DNA of 64,000 nt, taken from the NCBI GenBank assembly GCA_049515135.1, contig JBEKUJ010000009.1, positions 62,001-126,000 on the forward strand, written 5' to 3'. Below, piece by piece: positions 8,285 through 15,901 of the stretch. The notes under the pieces were generated by a model, which made no database searches, was not told the DNA's origin, and saw nothing but the letters and a program-made list of their open reading frames with translations. The position numbers and the translations under genes are program-made. The DNA comes from Fen-1364 sp049515135. Lineage in GTDB: Bacteria > Spirochaetota > Spirochaetia > SZUA-6 > Fen-1364. Position 1 is the first letter of the stretch. Every line of letters begins with the position of its first letter.

Positions 8285-9538
8285 CTAATGTTTGAAGGAT
8301 CTCTGGCCCGTGAAGACCATGGCGACACCGGCCTCGTTGCATGCCTCGATGGACTCGAAGTCCCTCTCCGAGCCCCCGGGCTGTACGATGGCCGTGACAC
8401 CCTCCCGGATGCCGACATCCACACCGTCGCGGAAAGGGAAGAATCCGTCTGAGACCATGCACGAGCCGGCAATCCCGCCCTTTTGCCGGGCCACTTCCCG
8501 GTCGATCTCCGCTCTGGCGCCGGGCTTTTCAAGGGAGGCATACGGCGTTGCAAAGGCTTCCCACGCCAGCCGGTCTGCGAGCTTTCGATACGCCTTGTCC
8601 CGGGCAATCTCCGCCACTCCGACCCTGTCCTGCTCCCCGGTGCCAATGCCGACAGTGGCCCCGTCTTTGACGTAGATCACCGAGTTGCTCGTGACTCCCG
8701 TCTCCACAAGCCAGCCGAAGAGCAAGTCCTCCTCCTCTGCCGGGGTCGGGGACCTTGCCGTGCGGTACTCCTTGCCCTTGTAGACGGTTTGCGCGGGCAG
8801 GAAGTCCCGGACGCTGAGCGTGCGGGGCACAAACGCGGTCTGCGCTATGATTCCCCCGTCGATCAGGCTTTTAAAGTCGACATATGGCGCGCCGACAAAG
8901 CTCTCCAGCCTTGCCATGTTGGAAATGCGAATGACGCGGAGGTTCTTCCACCGGGCAAAGACATCCATGACGCCGGGAGCGAACTCCGGTGCAACCACCA
9001 CCTCGGCGTACGCGGCGGCAATCAGCTCTGCCGTCTCTTTGTCGACTTCCCTGTTCAGCGCGATTGCCCCGCCGAAGGCGGCGATCCTGTCCGCCATATG
9101 GGCACTGTGGTAGGCCTTGGCAAGGGTGGCAGCCCGGGCCACGCCGCAGGGATTGTTGTGCTTGACAATGACGGCGCAGGGAGCGGCCGTAAGGTAGCGG
9201 AGAATATTGAGCGCGTTGTCCGCGTCCGTGATGTTGATCTTGCCGGGATGCTTCCCTGACTGCAGGAGCTCAACGTCCGACGCGAGGTGGCGCCCGGCTC
9301 TGATCGTGACGGCCCCCCCCAGGGATAGGTTCCCGTTGACAAGCCGGTACAGGGCCGCTTCCTGCCCCGGATTCTCTCCGTAGCGCAGCCCCTTTTCCTC
9401 TCCATCGATCACCCATGTGGCTTTTTCGTAGAACAGCGTCTGGCGGCCGGCCTCCCCAATGAAGCTGATCTCCATGCGGTCTGGGAAATGGTCCTCCATT
9501 ATGCGCCGATACGCGCTTTTCAGATCAGGAGCAGACAT
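8285..9538 (-). CDS. AICAR formyltransferase (separate C-terminal half of PurH)
   Basis: A 417-residue protein equal to the transformylase half of bifunctional PurH. It formylates AICAR with 10-formyl-THF to FAICAR. The KHNNPCG motif with the catalytic Lys-His pair is present, as is LRYGENPGQEAALY (the family usually has RYGENPHQ; His is Gly here). Further C-terminal motifs FPFRDGVD and QPGGSERD are intact. Normally this domain is joined to IMP cyclohydrolase in one chain of about 520 residues. Here the cyclohydrolase is a separate gene ending six bases upstream, so the pair is probably translationally coupled. Confidence 0.93.
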   Translation of the reverse strand: MSAPDLKSAYRRIMEDHFPDRMEISFIGEAGRQTLFYEKATWVIDGEEKGLRYGENPGQEAALYRLVNGNLSLGGAVTIRAGRHLASDVELLQSGKHPGKINITDADNALNILRYLTAAPCAVIVKHNNPCGVARAATLAKAYHSAHMADRIAAFGGAIALNREVDKETAELIAAAYAEVVVAPEFAPGVMDVFARWKNLRVIRISNMARLESFVGAPYVDFKSLIDGGIIAQTAFVPRTLSVRDFLPAQTVYKGKEYRTARSPTPAEEEDLLFGWLVETGVTSNSVIYVKDGATVGIGTGEQDRVGVAEIARDKAYRKLADRLAWEAFATPYASLEKPGARAEIDREVARQKGGIAGSCMVSDGFFPFRDGVDVGIREGVTAIVQPGGSERDFESIEACNEAGVAMVFTGQRSFKH

Positions 9539-9543
9539 GCGCT

Positions 9544-10233
9544 TCAGCTTCCCGTTCTCACGTCATAGTCGGCGCGCACACGCTCCGGCGCCAGCTGTGC
9601 GAGGTAGCCGCAGATGGCCGCATCATAGGCGGCAGTGACCGCGAACGCCTTCTGCGCCAGGCGCCAGCGCGTGGCCAGCGTGAGCGCGCCCCGGCCCGCG
9701 GAGAGCTCGGCAAGCACGGGCTGGTAGTCAGCCGGGTCCGTGAGCACTGCAACGCGATGGAAGTTCTTGGCGGCAGCCCGGACCATGCACGGACCCCCGA
9801 TATCGATGTTGGAGCGGGCCGCCTCCGGGGTTGCGCCAGGCTGGGCCACCACGGTGCCGAACGGGTACAGGTTTACGACAACCAGATCAATGGGGACCGC
9901 CCCCGCGCGGGCCATGTCGGCGTTATGGGCTGTATTGTAGGTTTCCGAGAGAATGCCCAGGTAGACTTTAAAGTCGAGCGTCTTCACCAGACCGCCCTGC
10001 ATTTCCGGCTGCCCGGTGTACTCGGAGATTTGCTGCAATCTGGCGCGCCCCCCTGGTCCCAGGATCTTCTGGATGGCGCCATGGGTCCCTCCGGTGGAAA
10101 GGATCCTGACATCGGGAACGGCGGCGAGCAGGCCGGACACCAGGAGATCGAGGCCCGATTTGTCCCAGACGCTGACCAGGGCGGTTTTCACCTTTACATG
10201 GTCATCAATCGTCTGGACTCTGTTCAGGGCCAT
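9544..10233 (-). CDS. IMP cyclohydrolase (separate N-terminal half of PurH, MGS fold)
   Basis: A 229-residue protein equal to the MGS-like IMP cyclohydrolase domain of PurH, which closes FAICAR to IMP. It holds KTALVSVWDKSGL, ILSTGGTH, EYTGQPEMQGG, KTLDFKVY, VVVNLYPF, NIDIGGPCMVRAAAKN and TDPADY. It ends at the natural domain boundary, and the transformylase follows five bases later with its own start, so this looks like a true split rather than a sequencing frameshift: both halves have N-terminal leader residues and the stop lies in poorly conserved sequence. A GGAGGTG site precedes the ATG. Confidence 0.92.
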   Translation of the reverse strand: MALNRVQTIDDHVKVKTALVSVWDKSGLDLLVSGLLAAVPDVRILSTGGTHGAIQKILGPGGRARLQQISEYTGQPEMQGGLVKTLDFKVYLGILSETYNTAHNADMARAGAVPIDLVVVNLYPFGTVVAQPGATPEAARSNIDIGGPCMVRAAAKNFHRVAVLTDPADYQPVLAELSAGRGALTLATRWRLAQKAFAVTAAYDAAICGYLAQLAPERVRADYDVRTGS

Positions 10234-10248
10234 CGCACCTCCGGGGCC

Positions 10249-10277
10249 ATGCTATTAATTTTGACCCTGAGGTTCAA
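10249..10277 (-). promoter_or_regulatory. Promoter of split-purH / folate cluster
   Basis: Minus strand TTGAAC (10277-10272), 17-base spacer, TAGCAT (10254-10249). The leader to the IMP cyclohydrolase ATG would be about 9 bases. Confidence 0.45.
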
Positions 10278-10295
10278 GCCCGGCGCAGGGTTTTG

Positions 10296-10324
10296 TTGAA
10301 TGTTTCATTCTACCCTGATAGAAT
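10296..10324 (+). promoter_or_regulatory. Promoter of 609-residue unknown gene, leaderless type
   Basis: TTGAAT (10296-10301), 17-base spacer, TAGAAT (10319-10324), then only 9 bases to the ATG at 10334. An in-frame stop overlaps the -10, so no earlier start is possible, and no Shine-Dalgarno sequence exists. Confidence 0.55.
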
Positions 10325-10333
10325 CCGCACCCG

Positions 10334-12163
10334 ATGCAAGGCTCGCCTCGCCGGTATCTCCTGGCGTCGGTTGTCTACATCGGCGCCGCGCTCCTCCTCA
10401 TCTGCCTCGCAGTGTTTGCGGGCAGCTTTTCCATGACCACAGGCGGGGCGCGCATCTCAGGACGCTTTTCCCCGCTGCCGCTGTTCAACAGGAGCCGTCT
10501 GGAAGAGCTGACGTTGTCCTGGAACGGGCTTGACCTGCGTTTTTCCAGGGCTTCGAGCCCCGGGCTTGAAAGATTCGAGACTTCAGACCGGGCGGCAGAC
10601 ATCGTGCTTTCAGGAGATGAGCGCCTGCGCGTTTCTTCGGCGGATGCCGCTGGCTCCGCCTTGACCATCTTCCAGGTTGCCGAAGGCTCCCTCCCCCCCG
10701 GAGTGCTCACCATTCCCTTCAAGGTTTCCGGGATTCTGCAGCGAGACGCAACTCCAGGCACGCTCTCCTGGCGGCAGGGCGCAGGCGTTTTCCAGCTTTC
10801 CCTGCCGTCGGGCTCAACCATCGACTACAGCTCCAGGGCAATCAGCCTCCACGTTGGCGCCGCGGCTTTGCAGCCGGCAATGCGCCTGGTTTCCCTTTCG
10901 CCCGCCGCATCGCCCGCTGCTCCGCTTGAGGCATCCGTGCCTGCCGCCAGGCTCCCCGACGAGAAGTCGCTCCCGACGCCGGATCAGCTGGCCGCCGCAC
11001 TCGCCCGTTTCTCCGATCTGGCATATGCGGGATGGAGCGCCTCGCGTTTTTCCTCAAACCACCGCACGTGGAAGATGGCGGACGGAAAGCAGGGGTTTTC
11101 GGAGGAGATCGGCGTGGGTCTTCTGGCTGAATCTTTGGATCGAGGGACCTTTGCGGACGCCATTCAGACCTGGAGCAGCGCCTTTGATGACCAGCTCAGC
11201 CAAAATCCAGCGCTTCAGGTAACGTATTCCGCCTGCGTGTATTCAGGTCGCCTCAGAGACTTTGCCGGGCGTCAGCAGGCGGGGAACGCCGCCGAGGTGG
11301 AACGGCTGAAAAGTCTGGCAGCCCGGAGGGATGCATCGCTTGCCAACACGCCGGGCGTCCTGTTGTCTGCGCTTGACAGGGAGGGCCCGGCGCTTGCCAG
11401 GACGGTCCTTTCCTCTCTGCGCACCTTGGATCCGGCCGGTCTTCCAACACCTTCCCTCCTCACGGTTCTGGAGGCGCTGGAGGATTACGCCCTGTTCGTG
11501 GGTGATGATGCCACCGTTCCAGCGGCGGCAGGTGATCTGATAGAAAAACGTCTGCTTCCTTCCCTTGCAGCCGGCAACGACGGGGGGGTGTTCCTCCGCT
11601 CGCAGACCGGAAGCGTCGACGTGAAACAATCCGTCAGGTGCGGCTCACTTCTCATGCGGGCAGGATCCCTGCTGCAGTCATCTCAGCTCAGCGCTCTGGG
11701 CCGGGGCCTGATCGTGTCATCCCTCTCCCTTGCCGAGGACGGCGGTTTTCTCCCTGCCTCACTTTCCCTGGCATCAGGACGGATTACTCCACAAGAGGGC
11801 GAGCTTGCGCCGGAGTCAGTGTATATGATGCTCCCGCTGGGAAGGCACATCCCGCGGGAGATCCCCCTGTATCGACTCATGGGCCCGGGATGCTGGGCCT
11901 GGACAGCGGCAGATCTGACCTCCGCGGACGTGGCGGACGGACAGGCACGGCTTGTCTTCTCCTTTCCCGCGGGTGTTCCGCAGTACCTTGCGTTTCTCGG
12001 TGTTCGGCCGTTCCAACAGATCCGGCTGCACGGGATCCCGTGGCATTCAGACCCGTCCTATGCAAAGTATTCAGACGGATGGGATTACGATCCGGGAAGC
12101 AGGACCCTCTTCATGAAAATCACGGGCAAGCAGGACCGTGAGGAGGTGGACTTCAGGTTCTAG
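10334..12163 (+). CDS. Membrane-anchored protein of unknown function
   Basis: I do not recognise this 609-residue protein. One hydrophobic helix at residues 8-31 looks like an uncleaved signal anchor, leaving about 575 residues outside the membrane. Residues 40-195 look beta-rich; 200-215 is an Ala/Pro-rich linker; 220-480 is helical, with spaced repeats suggestive of an alpha/alpha barrel; the end (SDGWDYDPGSRTLFMKITG) reads like a small beta sandwich. That order resembles some periplasmic polysaccharide-acting proteins, but no catalytic motif is visible, so this is only a hint. Its last 11 bases overlap the convergent acyltransferase gene. Confidence 0.7.
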   Translation: MQGSPRRYLLASVVYIGAALLLICLAVFAGSFSMTTGGARISGRFSPLPLFNRSRLEELTLSWNGLDLRFSRASSPGLERFETSDRAADIVLSGDERLRVSSADAAGSALTIFQVAEGSLPPGVLTIPFKVSGILQRDATPGTLSWRQGAGVFQLSLPSGSTIDYSSRAISLHVGAAALQPAMRLVSLSPAASPAAPLEASVPAARLPDEKSLPTPDQLAAALARFSDLAYAGWSASRFSSNHRTWKMADGKQGFSEEIGVGLLAESLDRGTFADAIQTWSSAFDDQLSQNPALQVTYSACVYSGRLRDFAGRQQAGNAAEVERLKSLAARRDASLANTPGVLLSALDREGPALARTVLSSLRTLDPAGLPTPSLLTVLEALEDYALFVGDDATVPAAAGDLIEKRLLPSLAAGNDGGVFLRSQTGSVDVKQSVRCGSLLMRAGSLLQSSQLSALGRGLIVSSLSLAEDGGFLPASLSLASGRITPQEGELAPESVYMMLPLGRHIPREIPLYRLMGPGCWAWTAADLTSADVADGQARLVFSFPAGVPQYLAFLGVRPFQQIRLHGIPWHSDPSYAKYSDGWDYDPGSRTLFMKITGKQDREEVDFRF

Positions 12164-12863
12164 CAGCCAGGGGGGCGACGGGGCCCGGCGCGCCTTCCAG
12201 CTGCTCGTACAGCGAATATACCGTGCCCTCCAGCTCGGCTTTCAGCCGCCTCTTCTCAGCTGAAAATGGCTTCCCCGCGTCAAAACGGATTGGCATGCCG
12301 ATCCGGATTGCGCCGATCCTGCGGTTTACCGCCACAGGCAGGAACTGCACGGCTTTCCTTGTCTTTCGGTAGTAGAGCCGGGCCACGTGGATGAAACCCG
12401 TGCAGAACTCGCACATGGTGTCGTTGACTTTTCTCGTGGAGTCCTCTGCAAAGACGAGAATGCTCTTTCCCTGCTCCAGGAGGGAAAGGCTCTGAAGGAC
12501 CGTGGCCGTGATCTTTTTGCTCTTCTGGTACACGGGGATTGCCCCGATGTCCTTCATGATGGCCACGCAGATCCTTCCCACAACCCTGCCCAGCCATGCG
12601 CTGAGGGGCGGCCTCAGATGCAGCTCCTGCTCCAGGAACTCCTTCTGGATCCGTGGGGCAACGGTCTTCAAGTCCGTCACCTCATGAGCAACCCAGGGAT
12701 ACATGCGCACTGGCATGGAAGTGATCAGGGAAACCGGCCCGAAAGAGCCCACATGGTTGGCCACCATGATCAGCGGCTCCTGCGAGCGTAGATTGGCCCT
12801 TCCATCAATCCTTGCCCTGAAGAAGAGGTAGCGCACCGCTTTGTAGAAATACCGAGCGACCAT
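12153..12863 (-). CDS. PlsC-like acyltransferase lacking the HX4D aspartate
   Basis: A 236-residue protein of the lysophosphatidic acid acyltransferase fold. Block I reads NHVGSFG, so the catalytic His is kept but the Asp four residues later is Gly. Block III reads FAEDSTR, in place of the usual FPEGTR. The N-terminal hydrophobic pattern of membrane-bound PlsC is weak. It may have lost acyl transfer or act on an unusual acceptor. The stop overlaps the convergent 609-residue gene by 11 bases. Neighbours do not reveal a lipid pathway. Confidence 0.65.
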   Translation of the reverse strand: MVARYFYKAVRYLFFRARIDGRANLRSQEPLIMVANHVGSFGPVSLITSMPVRMYPWVAHEVTDLKTVAPRIQKEFLEQELHLRPPLSAWLGRVVGRICVAIMKDIGAIPVYQKSKKITATVLQSLSLLEQGKSILVFAEDSTRKVNDTMCEFCTGFIHVARLYYRKTRKAVQFLPVAVNRRIGAIRIGMPIRFDAGKPFSAEKRRLKAELEGTVYSLYEQLEGAPGPVAPLAART

Positions 12864-12901
12864 ATTGCCTGCGTCGGCTATTACATAGACAGCCTATGCA
12901 A

Positions 12902-12930
12902 ATAGTATCCTTAGTAGCGGCCGCAGTCAA
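12902..12930 (-). promoter_or_regulatory. Promoter of PlsC-like gene
   Basis: Minus strand TTGACT (12930-12925), 17-base spacer, TACTAT (12907-12902), giving a leader of about 32 bases to the ATG at 12863. Confidence 0.6.
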
Positions 12931-12952
12931 GAACAGCCGATGAAGAAAAGGC

Positions 12953-13930
12953 TCAGGAGATCCGGACGGACGGTACCGTTTCCCGACCAACGACTGTTCG
13001 GAGCAGAAAAGGGCTGGTCAGAAAAGCCAGGAGCGCCAGGGACAAAAGAAGAAGCTCAAAGAGTCCTGACGCGCCCCAGAAGCTCTTGAGGACCGCGGCT
13101 CCTCCAACTATGCCCACCGCAAGAATGGATCCAGCCTTGAATACGCGCTGGCGGACGCGGACGAAAAGAACAGAGGCGACACCCAGGGTTGCGCAGAAAT
13201 AGGCCATTGCAGCGTCCCAGCGGCTGAGGCGGACCTCGAAGCTGCGCAGGATATTGACGACGAACCCATCAGATTGGCTGACGGTGATGAGCCAGATTGC
13301 GAGCACGGGAAGGGGAAGCAGCATGAGGGAGGCAAGAATCCAGTCACGCCGGGCGGTCTTCACGGTCGTTGATGCCACCAACCAGATGCTGAACACGCAT
13401 AGGGCCCCCAGCAATGTAAGCTCCCACAACGGTGCAGGTGCGCCCGTTCCCTTGATCAGGTAGGTCACGGTGCGCACCACCGGGTCCCACGACATGCTGG
13501 TGAGGATCAGGAACGGAAAAACCGCGTACCCCATCCATGAGTATGACCAGGTCGGCGCGCCCCGACGGCTCCCCAGCGCTGCGATCAGGAGAATCGCGGC
13601 AAAAGCCGCGCCAAGCAGGACAGGCTGCCGCCACACGTGCGTGGCAAACAGGGCTGCGACAATCATGTGGGGCTGGCAGCTTATCAGGGCTTCCATCCAG
13701 CTGCCCCGGCTGTACGCCTCATAGGTCAGGCGCGCAATTGCGCGAGCCCCACCGAAGGAGGCCAGCGCCTCCCGGGTGGCTTCCAGCTCTGACGCCCCCC
13801 GCTCCTGCAGCTCGCTCACCTTCTCCTGAAGGTGAGAGTACAGCTCGTTGATGACCCTGGATTCCGTGTCTCGATCCAGGTGAAGATGGGTCCTGACCTC
13901 ATCGAGATAGATCGCGACCTCAGCCTGCAT
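12953..13930 (-). CDS. HAAS-domain multi-pass membrane protein
   Basis: A 325-residue membrane protein. Residues 1-75 are a helical domain (VRTHLHLDRDTESRVINELYSHLQEKV, described by its ends: an E-H-L-Q pattern followed by an EALASFGG turn) typical of the HAAS or permease-prefix signalling domain. About eight hydrophobic segments follow from residue 85 to 310. Such proteins are regularly encoded beside PadR regulators, as here (15-base gap), and the pair probably forms a membrane-stress or permease control unit. The target is unknown. An AAAGGAC site precedes the ATG. Confidence 0.65.
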   Translation of the reverse strand: MQAEVAIYLDEVRTHLHLDRDTESRVINELYSHLQEKVSELQERGASELEATREALASFGGARAIARLTYEAYSRGSWMEALISCQPHMIVAALFATHVWRQPVLLGAAFAAILLIAALGSRRGAPTWSYSWMGYAVFPFLILTSMSWDPVVRTVTYLIKGTGAPAPLWELTLLGALCVFSIWLVASTTVKTARRDWILASLMLLPLPVLAIWLITVSQSDGFVVNILRSFEVRLSRWDAAMAYFCATLGVASVLFVRVRQRVFKAGSILAVGIVGGAAVLKSFWGASGLFELLLLSLALLAFLTSPFLLRTVVGRETVPSVRIS

Positions 13931-13945
13931 CGGCTGTCCTTTCCC

Positions 13946-14299
13946 TTATCCCTCCGCGGGTTTCATGACAAGTGCCATGGCGCTGGCAAAGCTCCGCCAC
14001 ATCGCCAGCTTCTGCTGCAGCAGCTCGCGGCCCTTGTCGGTCATGGAATAGTAGCGCCGCTCCTGGCCATTGGGCAGCTTCTTCCACTCCCCCTGCACCA
14101 GGCCATCGTTCTCGAGCTTTCGAAGCGCGGGGTAGACCGTACCTTCTTTGAACCGGAAATACCCTCCGCTCCGCACCTCGATCTCCTTGATGAGTCGGTA
14201 CCCGTAGGCCTGCCCCATCTCGTTGATCAGGTAGAGAAGCAGCGAATCCGTGTTCCCGCGCAGAAGATCGGAATCATATCCTCGGTTGCCATCTGTCAT
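13946..14299 (-). CDS. PadR-family transcriptional regulator
   Basis: A 117-residue winged-helix protein. LLRGNTDSLLLYLINEMGQAYGYRLIKEI is the helix-turn-helix entry (named here by its family pattern L-x-G-x3-x-L-L-L-Y-L), FRFKEGTVYPALRKLENDGLV the recognition helix and GQERRYYSMTDKGRELL the wing. PadR proteins usually repress their own operon. The frame opens 21 codons upstream; I take the ATG before TDGNRGYDSD, which leaves a normal PadR length. It is the first gene of a two-gene unit with the HAAS membrane protein. Confidence 0.85.
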   Translation of the reverse strand: MTDGNRGYDSDLLRGNTDSLLLYLINEMGQAYGYRLIKEIEVRSGGYFRFKEGTVYPALRKLENDGLVQGEWKKLPNGQERRYYSMTDKGRELLQQKLAMWRSFASAMALVMKPAEG

Positions 14300-14332
14300 C
14301 TGTTGTACCCTCACTTCCTTTGCTTTCTGAAA

Positions 14333-14362
14333 AGGGTAGTGACGCTGTTCTGCTGATGTCAA
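14333..14362 (-). promoter_or_regulatory. Promoter of padR-HAAS operon
   Basis: Minus strand TTGACA (14362-14357), 18-base spacer, TACCCT (14338-14333). A GGGCC-GCC-GGCCC hairpin (14363-14375) abuts the -35 and could be an operator. Confidence 0.5.
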
Positions 14363-14388
14363 GGGCCGCCGGCCCGAAGGTCCCGCCT

Positions 14389-14414
14389 CCGCGCAGAGTA
14401 CCGCCTCTGCGCGG
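14389..14414. repeat. Perfect 10-bp inverted repeat
   Basis: CCGCGCAGAG (14389-14398), six-base loop, CTCTGCGCGG (14405-14414). It lies in the 172-base spacer between the divergent padR and unknown genes and has no T-tract on either side, so it is more likely an operator or an insulating structure than a terminator. Confidence 0.6.
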
Positions 14415-14436
14415 GGTACCGCGCTAGGGCTGACGC

Positions 14437-14465
14437 TGAACCCGACTTGCCCCGCGGTGTATACT
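14437..14465 (+). promoter_or_regulatory. Promoter of 165-residue unknown gene, leaderless type
   Basis: TATACT at 14460-14465 with a weak -35 TGAACC (14437-14442) 17 bases upstream. Only six bases separate the -10 from the ATG at 14472, so transcription should begin at the start codon; there is no Shine-Dalgarno sequence. Confidence 0.5.
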
Positions 14466-14471
14466 CATTTC

Positions 14472-14969
14472 ATGGCTAAAAAGATCCCGAAGAAGGCGGC
14501 GAAAAAGACGGTTGACCAGCGCAGGGCGAAGCTGGAAAAGGAGCTGAGAGAGGCCATCAAGGAAGTCGATGAGGAGGGCCTTCTGTTCCTTCTCCAGCAG
14601 GCCGGGGTCCTCATCCACAACGCCCGCGTGGAGCGCATCAACAAGGTGGCAAGCGAGATCCGCGGGTCCCGCAAGGCATCGGCGCCCCAGGCGGCAGGCG
14701 TGGAGATCGAGGAGTCCGACGGCGGAAAAGTCTTCTTCCTGACGATCGGGCAGAGCCGCAAAGTCCTGAACCTCGAGGAGCTGAAAAGGCTCGTACGCAT
14801 CTGCTACGCGGCAGAGACCAAGAGCGACGCCCTGCGCCAGCTGTACACCGTCCTGTCCCGGGAACGCAGGGACATCCTGTCCGACGCGCACATCGGCGGA
14901 CCCCAGAGCCCCTTGATCGACGGCTTGTTTCAAGCCATCCGCGCCAAGTTCAAGCTCGAAGACAAATAA
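14472..14969 (+). CDS. Conserved-looking basic/helical protein, unknown
   Basis: A 165-residue cytosolic protein that I cannot name. The first 17 residues are Lys-rich (MAKKIPKKAAKK), followed by a charged helix (residues 20-65, LEKELREAIKEVDEEGLLFLLQQA), a Ser/Ala linker, a small beta segment (VEIEESDGGKVFFLTI) and a second helical region ending FQAIRAKFKLEDK. The Lys-rich tail suggests nucleic-acid contact, an inference. It lacks any catalytic motif. The start at the MAKK codon is fixed by the TATACT box six bases upstream. Confidence 0.7.
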   Translation: MAKKIPKKAAKKTVDQRRAKLEKELREAIKEVDEEGLLFLLQQAGVLIHNARVERINKVASEIRGSRKASAPQAAGVEIEESDGGKVFFLTIGQSRKVLNLEELKRLVRICYAAETKSDALRQLYTVLSRERRDILSDAHIGGPQSPLIDGLFQAIRAKFKLEDK

Positions 14970-14984
14970 GACCGCCCACAGGTC

Positions 14985-15013
14985 TTGCGTACGGTCCCGA
15001 ATCCATTTATTGT
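14985..15013 (+). promoter_or_regulatory. Promoter of phosphoribosyltransferase gene, leaderless type
   Basis: TTGCGT (14985-14990), 17-base spacer, TATTGT (15008-15013), nine bases to the ATG at 15023. No ribosome binding site. Confidence 0.5.
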
Positions 15014-15022
15014 TTGGCATCC

Positions 15023-15562
15023 ATGGCATCCGCAGTCATCGACGGGAAATACTTTCTTTCCTACGAGCAGATTCACGCTACCATACGCAGGCTTGCGGAC
15101 GAGATCCGCGCTGACGGCTTTGACCCGGATGTAATCGTGGCCATCGGAACAGGCGGGTTCATACCTGCCCGGATCCTCAAGACATTCCTGAAGAAACCAA
15201 TACTGACCGTCGGCATCTCATACTATGGCCCGGACAACAAGCCGGCAAAGACGCCGCACACCATCCAGTGGATCGACGAAGTGGAGAAAAAGCTCGCGGG
15301 ACGGAAGGTGCTGCTTGTGGACGAAGTTGATGACTCGCGTGTCACGCTGGAGTACTGCCTCCGTGAGCTCCTGCGCCACGGGGCATGCGAGATTGCCATC
15401 GCCGTTCTGCACAATAAGAAAAAGGAAAAGAAGGGAAAGATCCCCCGGGAGATCAAACGATATTTCGCAGGGCAGGAGCTGGAGGATCGCTGGATCTGCT
15501 ATCCCTGGGATGCGGAGGACATCGAGGAGCACCAGAAAAAAGCGGGATCTTCAGCCCCATAG
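15023..15562 (+). CDS. Purine-type phosphoribosyltransferase
   Basis: A 179-residue type I phosphoribosyltransferase. The PRPP loop is VLLVDEVDDSRVTLEY; the P-P loop is AIGTGGFIPARIL; a C-terminal WICYPWD may stack on the base. This pattern fits hypoxanthine/xanthine-guanine transferases of the WbdX/Gpt-like group, so it probably salvages a purine base to its nucleotide. The extended KKKEKKGKIPRE stretch is unusual. A TTG nine bases upstream is in frame, but the promoter lies too close for it; I choose the ATG. Confidence 0.8.
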   Translation: MASAVIDGKYFLSYEQIHATIRRLADEIRADGFDPDVIVAIGTGGFIPARILKTFLKKPILTVGISYYGPDNKPAKTPHTIQWIDEVEKKLAGRKVLLVDEVDDSRVTLEYCLRELLRHGACEIAIAVLHNKKKEKKGKIPREIKRYFAGQELEDRWICYPWDAEDIEEHQKKAGSSAP

Positions 15563-15579
15563 GACCCCAGAGCACGGAT

Positions 15580-15861
15580 ATGAAAACGTCGTACCTTTCC
15601 GCATGTGGGCTGCTTTGTAACGAATGCAGCGATTTCCTTTGCGCTTGCATGGGATGCTCCGTGGAGCAGGGAAGACCCCCCGGAAGACGGCAACCGGCCG
15701 CGGCGGCCTGCCCGCTCTTCGCATGCTCGCAGGCAGGCAAGGGTCTGCGGCACTGCGGCAGATGCGGAGAGCTGCCCTGCAGTCTGTTTCAGGCGTCGGG
15801 GAATCCCGCAGAAATCGATCAACGCATCGCCAGGCTCAAAGCAGAGAACGGCAGCATGTAA
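15580..15861 (+). CDS. DUF3795 cysteine-rich protein
   Basis: A 93-residue protein with eleven cysteines in the DUF3795 pattern: CGLLCNEC, a CMGC pair, CPLFAC and HCGRCGELPCSLF. The cysteines probably bind zinc or an iron-sulfur cluster. Function of the family is unknown. It follows the phosphoribosyltransferase by 17 bases in the same direction, without a clear ribosome binding site. Confidence 0.8.
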   Translation: MKTSYLSACGLLCNECSDFLCACMGCSVEQGRPPGRRQPAAAACPLFACSQAGKGLRHCGRCGELPCSLFQASGNPAEIDQRIARLKAENGSM

Positions 15862-15901
15862 GGCCGGAACCGACCCTTCGCGCGTGAGCCCGGCCGAGCA
15901 T

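Noticed and set aside
9538..9546. A frameshift in a single purH gene.
   Set aside because: Both parts have their own plausible starts and the break falls at the domain border; I treat it as a real split, to be confirmed by reads.
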